A DNA stretch of 64,000 nt from Sphingomonas sp. PP-CE-1A-559 (GCF_004340965.1 NZ_SLYA01000002.1:310001-374000), one strand, 5' to 3'; positions 44,174 to 54,219 are shown, counted from the first letter of the stretch. Translations and numbers: made by a program. Notes: generated from the letters alone by a model not told the origin.

Positions 44174-45255
44174 CGACTTTGCTGTTTCTTCCCGCCGGCG
44201 AGACCGGATATCGATGGATGCGCGTCGCGGACGCGCGCGTGGTCGGGGAGGGGGAGGGTATCCCCGATGCGATCGACGACGAGACGATCGCGGTCGCGCC
44301 CGCCGACGCCGTGACGCTGCACTGGGCGGAACTGCCGTCGCGGTCCGCGGCGCAGGCGACAGCGGCCGCGCGTATCTTGGCGAGCGAAGCAAGCGCGTCG
44401 CCGCTCGCCGAACTCCATGTCGCAGTCGGGGACGAAGGCGCGACCGACCGGCCGATCGGAGTCGTCGGTGCCGCGACGATGCGCGACTGGCTGCTGATGC
44501 TGGCGGAGGCAGGCGTCGACCCGGTCGCCGTCATTCCCGCACCAATGCTCCTTCCGCGACCCGAAGAGGGGTACGCGCGGGCGGAACTCGCTGGCAGCGG
44601 CGTCGTGCGTGGCACCTCCAGCGGGTTTGCCGATGAAGCCCGGCTGACGGAGTTGGTGACCGGCGGCACCGCGCCCGCGACGATTGGCCGCGATACGCTG
44701 GAGGCAGCGATCGTTGCCGCCGTCGCGTCGCCCCCGCTGGATCTTCGGCAGGGGCCGTTTGCGCGGCGGCGACGGTTCGCGATCGACTGGGGGCTGATCC
44801 GCCGGCTGGCGCTGTTGTCGCTGACGATCCTCGCCGTGACGCTGGCGATCTCGCTCGTCCGTATCGCGAAATACAGCTTCGGCGCGGATGCGTTGGAGGC
44901 GGAGGCCAACACCGTGGCGGTCACCGGCTTGCCGCGCGGCGAGACGGTGGTGGACGCGAGCCGTCAGCTCGAGGAGCGCCTGTCGCGCGTCCGGGGACCC
45001 GGGCTGGGCTTCACCAGCACGACCGCGGCGGTCTTCGCGGCGGTGCGTGCGACGCCGGGCACCGAAGTCACCGCGCTCGATTTTCAGGCGAACGGCGACC
45101 TGCGCTTGTCGGTGGCCGTCGAACGCGAAGCCTTGGCGACCGACCTGAAGCGCGCGCTCGAAGCCGCCGGCTTCTCGGTCCGCGCGGGCGTGTTCCAGGC
45201 GGCAGCCGGCCGCGTGACGGGCGAACTCACGATCAGCCCGGAGAGCGGACGATGA
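44170..45255 (+). CDS. gspL: Type II secretion protein GspL
   Basis: The 361-residue bitopic protein has a cytoplasmic actin-like domain that binds GspE (about residues 1-200), a membrane helix at about 215-240 (LALLSLTILAVTLAISLV), and a periplasmic ferredoxin-like domain at the end that pairs with GspM. Sequence conservation is low, as usual for GspL, and the call leans on gene order. Overlaps both neighbours by ATGA. Confidence 0.88.
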   Translation: MTTLLFLPAGETGYRWMRVADARVVGEGEGIPDAIDDETIAVAPADAVTLHWAELPSRSAAQATAAARILASEASASPLAELHVAVGDEGATDRPIGVVGAATMRDWLLMLAEAGVDPVAVIPAPMLLPRPEEGYARAELAGSGVVRGTSSGFADEARLTELVTGGTAPATIGRDTLEAAIVAAVASPPLDLRQGPFARRRRFAIDWGLIRRLALLSLTILAVTLAISLVRIAKYSFGADALEAEANTVAVTGLPRGETVVDASRQLEERLSRVRGPGLGFTSTTAAVFAAVRATPGTEVTALDFQANGDLRLSVAVEREALATDLKRALEAAGFSVRAGVFQAAAGRVTGELTISPESGR

Positions 45256-45728
45256 CCGGATTGAAAACCTGGTTCGAAGGTCGTTCGCTCAGGGAGCGGC
45301 GGCTGCTGCTCGTGATGGCGGGGCTCGCGGTCCTCACGCTGCTGTGGGCGCTGATCATCCGCCCGGTCGGCGACGGCCTATCGAGCGCGCGCGAACGTCA
45401 TGCCGACGCCGTCACCCGGCTCGGCGAAACACGCGCGCAAGTCGCGACGTTGCGCGATATCCAGCGGACCCGCGCCACTCCGCTGACCGGTACGCTCGCC
45501 GATGTGGTGCGCGCCGAGGCGGATCAGGCGGGTTTCGCGCTCGCCTCGCTCGATCAGGACGGCGCGAGCCGGGTACGGGTCGGCATCCAGTCGGCACGTC
45601 CCGCGGCGCTGGTCGCGTGGCTGGCGCGGCTCGAACGGCTTGGCATCCTCGTCGATTCGGTGGCGATGACCGACAAGGGCGACAAGACCATCGGCGTCGC
45701 GCTCACGTTGAAGGCACGCGCGGCATGA
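45252..45728 (+). CDS. gspM: Type II secretion protein GspM
   Basis: The 158-residue bitopic protein has a short cytoplasmic N terminus with WFEGRSLRERRLL, a membrane helix at about residues 20-40, a coiled-coil stretch and a small C-terminal domain. It forms the platform with GspL. Assignment from order and topology. Overlaps both neighbours by ATGA. Confidence 0.88.
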   Translation: MTGLKTWFEGRSLRERRLLLVMAGLAVLTLLWALIIRPVGDGLSSARERHADAVTRLGETRAQVATLRDIQRTRATPLTGTLADVVRAEADQAGFALASLDQDGASRVRVGIQSARPAALVAWLARLERLGILVDSVAMTDKGDKTIGVALTLKARAA

Positions 45729-46450
45729 GGCGGATTCGTTTGCGTACCGGCCCCGCCGCGCTGTTCGGTGGCATGCTGCTGATCGCGCTGATCGTCTTCC
45801 TGCCGATGCGCGCGGTGCTCGGCTGGGTCGGCGTCGGCGACGAGGGGCTGGTCGCGCGGCGCGTGTCGGGGACGATCTGGGGCGCGACGCTGACCGAGGC
45901 GCGGTTCGGCGATCTCGCGCTCGGCGATCTGCACGCGCGGCTGTCGCCGCTGCCGCTGCTGGTCGGCCGCGCGACGATCGTCTTCGCCGGTCCCGAATCG
46001 GTGTCGGCCAAGCCGTTGCGCGGGTCGGCGAGCGTCAGTCGCCACGGCTTTGGCGTCGACCACATGACCGCCACGGTCGCTACCGGCCGGCTGTTCGCGC
46101 CGGTGCCCGTCTCCGCGCTCGACCTCGACGACGTGTCGGTCCGCTTTCGCGATGGCCAGTGTGAAGCCGCCAAGGGCCGCGTCCGTGCAACGCTGGCGGG
46201 TGACGTCGGCGGGATCACCTTGCCGCAGTCGGTAAGCGGCACCGCGCGCTGCGACGGTACGGCCTTGCTGCTGCCGCTGGCGAGCCAGTCCGGGACCGAA
46301 AGCATCGCGCTCCGGATCGAGGGGGCAGGGACCTACCGCGCCGAGTTGTCGCTGCGTCCGTCCGATCCGCTGGCGGTTCAGAAGCTCGAGCAGGCGGGCT
46401 TCGTGAGCGGCCCGAACGGGTACAAGCTCGCCATCGAAGGACGTTTTTGA
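45725..46450 (+). CDS. gspN: Type II secretion protein GspN
   Basis: The 241-residue protein has one N-terminal membrane helix (about residues 12-32) and a beta-rich periplasmic domain with GTIWGATLTEARFGDLALGDL, a GspN signature. Function in secretion is not well defined in known systems, and it is often missing. Last gene of the gsp operon; about 65 bases separate it from tRNA-His. Confidence 0.87.
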   Translation: MRRIRLRTGPAALFGGMLLIALIVFLPMRAVLGWVGVGDEGLVARRVSGTIWGATLTEARFGDLALGDLHARLSPLPLLVGRATIVFAGPESVSAKPLRGSASVSRHGFGVDHMTATVATGRLFAPVPVSALDLDDVSVRFRDGQCEAAKGRVRATLAGDVGGITLPQSVSGTARCDGTALLLPLASQSGTESIALRIEGAGTYRAELSLRPSDPLAVQKLEQAGFVSGPNGYKLAIEGRF

Positions 46451-46472
46451 CGTCTTTTTGACAAGTCGACGG

Positions 46473-46501
46473 TTGACGCCGCCCGGCGACCCCCGCTAGG
46501 G
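46473..46501 (+). promoter_or_regulatory. Possible promoter of tRNA-His
   Basis: TTGACG (46473-46478), 17 bases, then CTAGGG (46496-46501), 15 bases before the tRNA. The -10 is weak in consensus, but the position suits a tRNA promoter. Confidence 0.4.
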
Positions 46502-46515
46502 GGCGATGCCTACGC

Positions 46516-46593
46516 GGCGGTCGTAGTTCAATTGGTTAGAGCGTCGGCTTGTGATGCCGGATGTTGCGGGTTCAAGTCCCGTCGGTCGCCCCA
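46516..46593 (+). tRNA. tRNA-His (anticodon GTG)
   Basis: The tRNA has the extra G at -1 paired with C73, a mark of tRNA-His. Acceptor GCGGTCG/CGGTCGC, anticodon loop TTGTGAT (GTG), T arm GGGTTCAAGTCCC and an encoded CCA. Confidence 0.96.
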
Positions 46594-46656
46594 TTTTCCC
46601 ATTATTTTTCCGAGCCTCCCCAACGTGAGCGCTTTGGGCTGGTAAAACCGGCTGGA

Positions 46657-46667
46657 AAATAATATTT
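46657..46667. promoter_or_regulatory. AT-rich palindromic promoter region of the leucine-dehydrogenase-like gene
   Basis: AAATAATATTT, with 5-bp arms around one base, contains the -10-like TAATAT and stands out in GC-rich surroundings 40 bases upstream of the ATG. It may bind a regulator; no partner is identified. Confidence 0.35.
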
Positions 46668-46704
46668 CGTCTCCCGGTAATTTTATTCTCCTCAGGAGCC
46701 GGCG

Positions 46705-47754
46705 ATGACAGCGGTTTGGGACCTTCCCGATTTTGACGACCACGAGGGCGTTCATGCCTTCACCGATCCCGAATCGGGCCTGCACGCGGTGATCGCGGTG
46801 CACTCGACCAAGCTCGGGCCGGCGGCTGGCGGCGCACGCTTCTGGCATTATGCGGACAACGGCCGCGCGGTGACCGACGCGTTGCGTCTGTCGCGCGGCA
46901 TGAGCTTCAAGAACGCGATGGCGGGCCTGGAGCTGGGCGGCGGCAAGGGCGTGGTCCTCGCGGCCAAGCCGGGCGACGTCATCACGACCGCCCAGCTCGA
47001 GGCGTTCGGTCGTGCGGTCGACTCGCTCGGCGGGCGCTACGTGACGGCCGAGGACGTCGGCATGTCCGAAGACCGCATGAAGGTGATCGCCAGCCAGACG
47101 CGCTACGTTTCCGGCCTGCCGGTCGCGAGCGGCGCAGCGGGGGGCGATCCCGGACCATACACCGCGCTCGGCATCTATCTTGGCGTGAAGGCGGCGGCGC
47201 AGCGCGGCCTCGGCGCGACCGACATGAAGGGCGTGCGTGTCGCGATCCAGGGAGTCGGTTCGGTCGGCGGCGGCCTTGCGCGGTTGCTGGCCAAGGACGG
47301 CGCGGTGCTGACGCTGGCGGACGTCGACGAGGGCCGGGCGCAGAAGCTGGCGGCTGAGCTCGGCGCGACCGCGGTGGCGGCCGAGGCGATCCTGACGACC
47401 GAGGCGGACATCTTCAGTCCGAACGCGCTCGGCGCGATCCTGACCGAAATGTCGATCGCCGCGCTGAAGGCGAAGGTCGTCGCGGGCGGTGCGAACAACC
47501 AGCTGAGCGTCCGCGAGGACGGCGCGCGGCTGCATGCTCGCGGTATCCTGTATGCGCCGGACTATGTCATCAACGCAGGCGGGATCATCAACGTCGGCCT
47601 GGAGTATCTGGGTCACGGCGACGAGGCCGAGGTGAAGGCACGGATCGCGCGCATCCCCGAGCGCCTGATCGAAGTGTGGAACGAGAGCGACCGCACCGGC
47701 CAGCCCGCGTCGGACGTTTCGGACTCGATCGCAAAGCGCCTGATCGGTCGGTAA
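46705..47754 (+). CDS. Leucine (branched-chain/phenylalanine-type) amino acid dehydrogenase
   Basis: The 349-residue NAD-dependent oxidative deaminase belongs to the Glu/Leu/Phe/Val family. The catalytic Lys81 is in LGGGKGV, the second Lys (69) in GMSFKNA, and the Rossmann motif GVGSVGG at 183-189. Length fits leucine dehydrogenase rather than the longer glutamate enzyme. AGGAG lies nine bases before the ATG within a small inverted repeat (CTCCTCAGGAG). It stands alone between tRNA-His and the ccm operon. Substrate preference among branched-chain and aromatic amino acids cannot be told. Confidence 0.88.
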   Translation: MTAVWDLPDFDDHEGVHAFTDPESGLHAVIAVHSTKLGPAAGGARFWHYADNGRAVTDALRLSRGMSFKNAMAGLELGGGKGVVLAAKPGDVITTAQLEAFGRAVDSLGGRYVTAEDVGMSEDRMKVIASQTRYVSGLPVASGAAGGDPGPYTALGIYLGVKAAAQRGLGATDMKGVRVAIQGVGSVGGGLARLLAKDGAVLTLADVDEGRAQKLAAELGATAVAAEAILTTEADIFSPNALGAILTEMSIAALKAKVVAGGANNQLSVREDGARLHARGILYAPDYVINAGGIINVGLEYLGHGDEAEVKARIARIPERLIEVWNESDRTGQPASDVSDSIAKRLIGR

Positions 47755-47760
47755 CGGTCC

Positions 47761-47895
47761 TTCTCCCCTCCGGGGAGAAGGTGGCACGCAGTGCCGGATG
47801 AGGGGCAGTGGGGGTAAACGACCCGAGCCTCACTCCCCTCACCCTCCCACCCGCAAGCGCGGCGGGCCCCTCCCTCTCCCCGGCGGGAGAGGGGC
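47761..47895. repeat. Dispersed palindromic repeat, family R4 (copy 6)
   Basis: TTCTCCCCTCCGGGGAGAAG and AGTGCCGGATGAGGGGC at the left; CCCCTCACCCTCCCACCC and CCCTCTCCCCGGCGGGAGAGGGG at the right. It lies between the dehydrogenase and ccmC. Confidence 0.75.
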
Positions 47896-47933
47896 TTTAA
47901 GTCCGCGATGACTTGCCATAATGGCTATCCCCA

Positions 47934-48659
47934 GTGGCCACCCTACACGCCTTCGCAAACCCCGCGCGCTTCCTGAAGATCGCCAAGCCGTTGACGCCAG
48001 CGCTATTCTGGGCGGGCGTCGCGCTGATCGTGCTGGGTTGCTGGGCAGGTCTGACGCAGACCCCACCGGATTACCTCCAGGGCGAGACCGTCCGCATCCT
48101 CTACATCCACGTCCCCGCCGCCTGGCTCGGCATGGGCGGGTGGAGCGGGATCGCGATCTCCAGCATCGCGTTTCTCGTCTGGCGTCATCCGCTCGCCAGC
48201 GTCGCCGCGCGCGCGATCGCACTGCCCGGCGCGGTGTTCGCGGCGCTATGTCTCATGACCGGCTCGATCTGGGGACGCCCGACCTGGGGGACTTGGTGGC
48301 AATGGGACGGCCGGCTGACCTCGATGCTGCTGCTGTTCTTCGTCTATCTCGGCTACATGGCGCTCGCGAAGGCCGATGCGGATCGGGGCGGCGACGGGCG
48401 CGTGCCTGCGCTCTACGGGATCGCCGGATCGGTGCTGCTGCCGATCATCCGCTATTCGGTGGTGTGGTGGAACACGCTGCACCAGGGGCCGAGCATCGGT
48501 CTCACGCAATCGACCATCGACGGCTCGATCCTCTGGCCGCTGCCGATCATGCTGGCCGGCTTTACCTTCGTATTCGCGGGGATAGTCCTGATGCGGATGC
48601 GGACGATGCTGGCCGTCGCGAAAGCCGAAGCTCGGATGCGCAGAATGGCGAGAGCATGA
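47934..48659 (+). CDS. ccmC: Haem exporter/chaperone membrane protein CcmC
   Basis: The 241-residue protein has six membrane helices and the tryptophan-rich haem-handling motif WGTWWQWD near residue 122. Conserved His residues flank it (HVPAAWL and NTLHQGPS). It delivers haem to CcmE. The start is GTG 47934. First ccm gene here; ccmA and ccmB, which form the ABC transporter that frees holo-CcmE, must be elsewhere. Overlaps ccmD by ATGA. Confidence 0.96.
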   Translation: MATLHAFANPARFLKIAKPLTPALFWAGVALIVLGCWAGLTQTPPDYLQGETVRILYIHVPAAWLGMGGWSGIAISSIAFLVWRHPLASVAARAIALPGAVFAALCLMTGSIWGRPTWGTWWQWDGRLTSMLLLFFVYLGYMALAKADADRGGDGRVPALYGIAGSVLLPIIRYSVVWWNTLHQGPSIGLTQSTIDGSILWPLPIMLAGFTFVFAGIVLMRMRTMLAVAKAEARMRRMARA

Positions 48660-48760
48660 ACCCCTGGCCGTTCGTGACCGCCGCATATGTCGTGACACTG
48701 GGTGGCGGCGCGATCATCGCGTTGCTGAGCTACCTCGCGATGCGCAGGGCCGAGAAATGA
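48656..48760 (+). CDS. ccmD: Haem exporter protein CcmD
   Basis: The 34-residue protein has a single membrane helix (about residues 6-28) and a basic C terminus (MRRAEK), the normal form of CcmD. It lies between ccmC and ccmE and overlaps both by ATGA. Confidence 0.88.
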   Translation: MNPWPFVTAAYVVTLGGGAIIALLSYLAMRRAEK

Positions 48761-49203
48761 AGGCCAAGCATCAACGCCTGACGCTGGCGCTGCTGGCGCT
48801 CGGCGCGGTTGTCGTCGCGGGGCTGCTCGCGCTGTCGGCGCTCAAGGACCAGGCCGCATTTTTCTACGCGCCCTCCGACGTACGCCGCGACGGTCTGCCA
48901 CTCGGCCGCGCGGTGCGACTCGGTGGAATGGTCGAGGGGGGCTCGGTCAAGCGCGCCGCGGACGGCATCACCGTGCATTTCACCGTCACCGACGGCCAGG
49001 CGACCACGCCGGTCGTATTCGCCGGCATCGTCCCGGACCTGTTCCGCGAGAAATCGGGCGTCGTCGCCGAAGGCCAGTTCCAGCCCAACGGCAGCTTCGT
49101 CGCGTCGAACCTGCTCGCCAAGCACGACGAGAAATACATGCCGCCGGAAATGGCCGGCAAGATGCACGAAACCAAGACGCTCGAACCGGACGCCAAGCAG
49201 TGA
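48757..49203 (+). CDS. ccmE: Cytochrome c maturation haem chaperone CcmE
   Basis: The 148-residue protein has an N-terminal membrane anchor (about residues 8-28) and an OB-fold periplasmic domain. It binds haem covalently through His123 in AKHDEKYMPPE. It passes haem from CcmC to CcmF. Overlaps neighbours by ATGA and GTGA. Confidence 0.97.
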   Translation: MKAKHQRLTLALLALGAVVVAGLLALSALKDQAAFFYAPSDVRRDGLPLGRAVRLGGMVEGGSVKRAADGITVHFTVTDGQATTPVVFAGIVPDLFREKSGVVAEGQFQPNGSFVASNLLAKHDEKYMPPEMAGKMHETKTLEPDAKQ

Positions 49204-51113
49204 TTGCCGAAGCAGGCCTCGCCGCGCTCTGGTTCGCGGGCGCGCTCGCGGCATTGCAGCTCGTGATGGCAGCGATCGGCATTGTACACGGTCGTGAAGA
49301 CGTTGCGGCGGCGGTCCGGCCGGTGGCGATCGTCCAGGGCGTGCTCGCACTGCTGGCAATGGCGCTGCTGATCGAGCTGTTCCTGAACTCCGACATGTCG
49401 GTGAAGCTGGTCGTCGAGAACAGCCATTCCGCCAAGCCCTGGCTCTACAAGTTTGCCGGTGCCTGGGGGAATCACGAAGGCTCGATGCTGCTCTGGGTGA
49501 CGATCCTCGGGCTGGCCGGTGGCGCGGTGGCGATCTTTGAGCGCTCGCTGCCCGAACGCACGCTTACCGCGACACTCGGCGCACAGGCGACGATCGCGCT
49601 TGGTTTCTACGCGTTCCTGCTGTTCTCCTCGAACCCGTTCGCGCGGATCAACCCCGCCGCGGCCGACGGTCTCGGGCTCAACCCGCTGTTGCAGGACCCC
49701 GGCTTGGCGTTTCACCCGCCGACGCTCTACACCGGCTATGTCGGCCTTTCGGTCGCGTTCTCGTTTGCTGTCGGTGCGCTCGTCACGCGTGATGTGGGGC
49801 CAGCGTTTGCGAAGGCGATGCGCCCCTGGGTGCTGATCGCGTGGATATTCCTGACGCTCGGCATCACCGCGGGCTCGTATTGGGCGTATTACGAACTCGG
49901 CTGGGGCGGCTGGTGGTTCTGGGATCCGGTCGAGAACGCTTCGCTGATGCCGTGGCTCGCCGCGACCGCATTGCTCCATTCGGTGACCGTGCTCGCGACC
50001 CGCGACGGTCTGCGCGCGTGGACGATCATGCTGGCGGTCGTCGCGTTCTCGATGTCGATGATCGGCACGTTTTTGGTGCGCTCGGGCATCCTGACGAGCG
50101 TCCATGCCTTCGCGGTCGATCCGGAGCGCGGCGCGTTCATCCTTGCGTTGCTCGCGATCTACATCGGTGGTGCGCTCGCTCTGTTCGCCGCGCGGATCGG
50201 TACGGTCCGCGCTGGCACGACCTTCGATCCAGTCAGCCGCGAGGGCGGGCTGGTCGCGAACAATTTGCTGTTGTCGGTGATCCTCGGCATCGTCCTGATC
50301 GGCACGCTCTACCCAATCGTCGCGGCGAGCTTCGGCGTGCAACTGTCGGTCGGTCCGCCGTTCTTCAACAAGGCGGCGGGGCCGATCGCGCTGCTGCTGG
50401 TCGCGGTTATGGCCGTCGGTCCGTTGCTGCGCTGGCGGCGGGATGATGCGAAGAAGGTGCTGCGCCGCGTGATGCTGCCGATCGGTGCGACTCTGATCAC
50501 GGCGATTGCGTTGCTGTTCGTATGGCCGGGCGTACTTCCGTGGGCAGGACTATCGCTGGCCGCGGGGCTTGCCGTCGCGAGCATCGCGCCGTTGTGGAAG
50601 CGCAATCTGAAGCGCACGCCGCTGTTCACGTATGGCATGGTCATCGCGCATCTCGGTATCGCGGTAAGCCTCGCCGGGATGGCGTCGGACAGCGCGTTCA
50701 CCAAGGAAACGCTGGTCGCGGTGCGCGCGGGCGAGCCGGCGCGGGTCGGGCCGTATACGGTGACGCTCGACGGCATTTCGCCGGTGATCGGCGAGAATTG
50801 GTCGGCCCTGGAAGCACGCCTGACCGCGACGCGGGGCGACAGCGAAAGCATCCTGCGCCCGCAACTGCGCTTCTTCGCTAACCCGCCGACGAGCACGAAC
50901 GAGTCCGCGATCCTGACGGTGCTCGACGGCCAGCTTTATACCGTACTCGGGCAGCCGGACGGGCAGGGGCGGTGGCAGCTTCGCCTGTGGTGGAAGCCTT
51001 TCGTGACGTTGATCTGGTTCGGCGGCGTGCTGATTGCGCTCGGCGGCATGCTGTCGCTGCTCGGCCGGGTGCGGCGCGAGCGACGAGCTGCAATACGGGC
51101 TGTATGGGCATGA
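49200..51113 (+). CDS. ccmF: Cytochrome c haem lyase subunit CcmF
   Basis: The 637-residue polytopic protein has about 14-15 helices and the haem-lyase WWD motif GWGGWWFWDPVEN near residue 236. It has the conserved NHEGSMLLWV and His ligands of known members. It ligates haem to CxxCH in apocytochromes with CcmH. The GTG start at 49200 overlaps the ccmE stop (GTGA). Overlaps ccmG by ATGA. Confidence 0.97.
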   Translation: MIAEAGLAALWFAGALAALQLVMAAIGIVHGREDVAAAVRPVAIVQGVLALLAMALLIELFLNSDMSVKLVVENSHSAKPWLYKFAGAWGNHEGSMLLWVTILGLAGGAVAIFERSLPERTLTATLGAQATIALGFYAFLLFSSNPFARINPAAADGLGLNPLLQDPGLAFHPPTLYTGYVGLSVAFSFAVGALVTRDVGPAFAKAMRPWVLIAWIFLTLGITAGSYWAYYELGWGGWWFWDPVENASLMPWLAATALLHSVTVLATRDGLRAWTIMLAVVAFSMSMIGTFLVRSGILTSVHAFAVDPERGAFILALLAIYIGGALALFAARIGTVRAGTTFDPVSREGGLVANNLLLSVILGIVLIGTLYPIVAASFGVQLSVGPPFFNKAAGPIALLLVAVMAVGPLLRWRRDDAKKVLRRVMLPIGATLITAIALLFVWPGVLPWAGLSLAAGLAVASIAPLWKRNLKRTPLFTYGMVIAHLGIAVSLAGMASDSAFTKETLVAVRAGEPARVGPYTVTLDGISPVIGENWSALEARLTATRGDSESILRPQLRFFANPPTSTNESAILTVLDGQLYTVLGQPDGQGRWQLRLWWKPFVTLIWFGGVLIALGGMLSLLGRVRRERRAAIRAVWA

Positions 51114-51637
51114 AGCGGTTCGCACTCTGGGCGCCGCTGGCGATCTTTGCGCTGCTGTTCGCGGTGGTGGCTAGCGGGCTGTTCCGGCCGGCGGAGAAGG
51201 TGGTGCGGTCGGCGATGGTCGGCAAACCGCTCCCCGATTTCGCGCTGCCGGCAATGGTCCCGGGCAAGCCGGGCCTGGCCAGCGCGTCGTTCCGACAGGG
51301 CAAGCCGCGGTTGCTCAACGTCTTCGCAAGCTGGTGCATCCCGTGCATCGCCGAAGCGCCGCAACTGATGCGCCTGAAGGCGATGGGCGTGCCGATCGAC
51401 GCGATCGCGATCCGTGACACCGCGCCGGCGATCAGCGGTTTCCTCCGCCGCAACGGCGATCCGTACGAGCGGATCGGCAGTGACAAGGCGAGCCAGGTGC
51501 AGTTGGCGCTGGGCTCGTCCGGCGTGCCGGAGACGTTCGTGATCGACGGCCGCGGGATCGTCGTGAAGCAGATCATCGGCGATATCCGGCCGGAGAATGT
51601 CGCCGAGATCGTCCAAGCTGTGAAGGATGCGCGGTGA
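51110..51637 (+). CDS. ccmG: Thiol:disulfide oxidoreductase CcmG (DsbE)
   Basis: The 175-residue thioredoxin-like protein has an N-terminal membrane anchor (about residues 5-24) and the active site SWCIPC (Cys76, Cys79), with VPETFVIDG as the cis-Pro segment. It reduces the apocytochrome CxxCH thiols. ATG 51110 overlaps the ccmF stop. Overlaps ccmH by GTGA. Confidence 0.95.
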   Translation: MKRFALWAPLAIFALLFAVVASGLFRPAEKVVRSAMVGKPLPDFALPAMVPGKPGLASASFRQGKPRLLNVFASWCIPCIAEAPQLMRLKAMGVPIDAIAIRDTAPAISGFLRRNGDPYERIGSDKASQVQLALGSSGVPETFVIDGRGIVVKQIIGDIRPENVAEIVQAVKDAR

Positions 51638-52155
51638 GGGGCTCGCACTTCATTCCCCTTCCGCTTGCGGCAGGGGCTAGGGGAGGGGCTTCTCGTGTTT
51701 CACCAACTGCTCGCGCGCGTTATGCCCTCCCTCGACCCCTCCCGCGAGCGGGAGGGGAGATTCTTGCCGCGCTGTTGCTCTGCATCTCGCCGGCCTTCGC
51801 CCAGCCGGTCACCCCGCCAGCACATTACGCCAATGTACAACTCGCCGACCCCGCCAAAGAAGCCTCCGCCCGAGCGCTCATGGAAACACTGCGCTGCCTC
51901 GTCTGCCAGGGCCAGTCGATCGCCGACAGCGATGCCGACATGGCGGCCGACATGCGCGCGCTCGTCCGCGAGCGGATCGCGCGGGGAGAGAAGCCGGCGT
52001 CGATCCGTAACTGGCTGATCGCACGCTACGGCGATTACGTGACCTATGATCCCCCCCTATCCGGCCTGACATGGCCGTTGTGGCTAGCGCCGATTCTGCT
52101 GCTTGGCATCGGCGGCTGGATCGCGCGGTCGAGCTTCCGGCGGAGGACACGCTGA
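51634..52155 (+). CDS. ccmH: Cytochrome c maturation protein CcmH
   Basis: The 173-residue protein carries the redox motif LRCLVC (Cys88, Cys91) followed by GQSIADSDADMAADMR, and a C-terminal membrane helix (about residues 148-166). The signal peptide h-region ILAALLLCISPAFA is at residues 43-56. Residues 7-42 are encoded by an R4 palindromic element, so the n-region is abnormally long (about 42 residues) but Arg-rich. No other in-frame start exists between the GTG at 51634 and the h-region. It works with CcmF and CcmG. Confidence 0.93.
   Translation: MRGSHFIPLPLAAGARGGASRVSPTARARYALPRPLPRAGGEILAALLLCISPAFAQPVTPPAHYANVQLADPAKEASARALMETLRCLVCQGQSIADSDADMAADMRALVRERIARGEKPASIRNWLIARYGDYVTYDPPLSGLTWPLWLAPILLLGIGGWIARSSFRRRTR
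51654..51759. repeat. Palindromic repeat, family R4 (copy 7), inside ccmH
   Basis: TCCCCTTCCGCTTGCGGCAG at the left and CCCCTCCCGCGAGCGGGAGG at the right, the same ends as the gspE copy, in the same orientation. It is translated as the n-region of the CcmH signal sequence. Confidence 0.83.
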
Positions 52156-52799
52156 TGGGGTACGTCTGGCTGGCCGCGATCGGAGCCGGTTCGTTTGCGC
52201 TGCTCGCGGTATTGAAGGTGAACCGTGTCCTCTGGACGATGGTCGCAGCCGCACTGATGCTCGGTGCGGCGGGGTATGCGTGGCAGGGGCAGCCAGCGCT
52301 TGCCGGCCATGAAGCTTCGCCCGGGCTTGCAGCAACGCCGGACGATAGCGCGATGCTCGAACTGCGCGACCAGATGTTGGAGCGGTATACAGGCGCGGCG
52401 GCGTATTTGGTTGCGGCAGACGCGATGACGCGGATCGGCGACCGGCGCGCGGCGGTGCAGGTGTTGCTCGGGGGGCTCAGGATCGCCCCGAAGAGCGTGG
52501 TGATGTGGACAGGACTAGCCAACGCGCTGGCGGCGCATGATGCCAACCAGGTTTCGCCGCCTGCGCTGTTCGCGTTCCAGCAGGCGATGCGGTTGGCGCC
52601 AAAGCATCCTGCTCCGCCGTTCTTTCTGGGGCTGGCGTATGTGCGGGCGGGGGAGTTCGCGACGGCTCGGCCATATTGGGCAAGGGCGCTGGCGTTGACG
52701 CCGGCCAATATTTCGTACCGAGGCGAGATCGCTACTCGGCTCGCGTTGCTAGATCGTTTTCTGGCTATGCAGGATACGCCGAACGCGGGCCAAAACTAA
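52155..52799 (+). CDS. ccmI: CcmI-like tetratricopeptide protein
   Basis: The 214-residue protein has two N-terminal membrane helices (about residues 3-20 and 26-46) and a periplasmic TPR domain (about 70-205; AAVQVLLGGLRIAPKSVVMW, AFQQAMRLAPKHPAPPFFLG). CcmI/CycH-type proteins bind apocytochrome C termini and bring them to the lyase. The start overlaps ccmH by one base (TGATG). It is the last gene of the ccm operon. The sequence is short and divergent, so the name rests on order and topology. Confidence 0.8.
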   Translation: MGYVWLAAIGAGSFALLAVLKVNRVLWTMVAAALMLGAAGYAWQGQPALAGHEASPGLAATPDDSAMLELRDQMLERYTGAAAYLVAADAMTRIGDRRAAVQVLLGGLRIAPKSVVMWTGLANALAAHDANQVSPPALFAFQQAMRLAPKHPAPPFFLGLAYVRAGEFATARPYWARALALTPANISYRGEIATRLALLDRFLAMQDTPNAGQN

Positions 52800-52842
52800 T
52801 CCCGCCACCCTGGATCAAACCCAGAATGACGGGACAATGGGC

Positions 52843-53061
52843 TTACTGCCCGCGGCCGGTCTTCGACTGCAACTCGTCGATTTTTTTCGACGCATCCGCC
52901 TTGGTCAGCGTCTCGTCGAATTCCTCATGCGCTTCCTCGGACAGCGTCTTGAGGTAGCTTGCCTGCGCACCGGTCATCTTCTCGTCGCCGGTGGTCCAGT
53001 CGTCCGGATCCTTCTCGGCGTTCGAGAACGGTTCGGACTTGGGGTTCGGGGTGTCGGACAT
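52843..53061 (-). CDS. DUF3072 family small protein (72 aa)
   Basis: The hydrophilic protein has the family core DDWTTGDEKMTGAQASYLKT followed by LSEEAHEEFDETLTKADASKKIDELQ, expected as two helices. The ATG at 53061 has AAGGAA upstream. DUF3072 has no established function; its members are short and cytoplasmic and often stress-associated in gene neighbourhoods. A fragment of an R3-like hairpin (52803-52836) lies before its 3' end. Confidence 0.85.
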   Translation of the reverse strand: MSDTPNPKSEPFSNAEKDPDDWTTGDEKMTGAQASYLKTLSEEAHEEFDETLTKADASKKIDELQSKTGRGQ

Positions 53062-53112
53062 TGGAAATTCCTTTCCCCTGTCCAACACCCATGTTCCGTA
53101 TCCGTTCCCGAG

Positions 53113-54219
<1,107 letters not shown>

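Noticed and set aside
35130..46450. Reading the gsp operon as a type IV pilus operon
   Set aside because: GspC with PDZ, GspL/M, GspN and the GspG calcium-region motif mark type II secretion; no pilT, pilM or pilQ-type genes are present.
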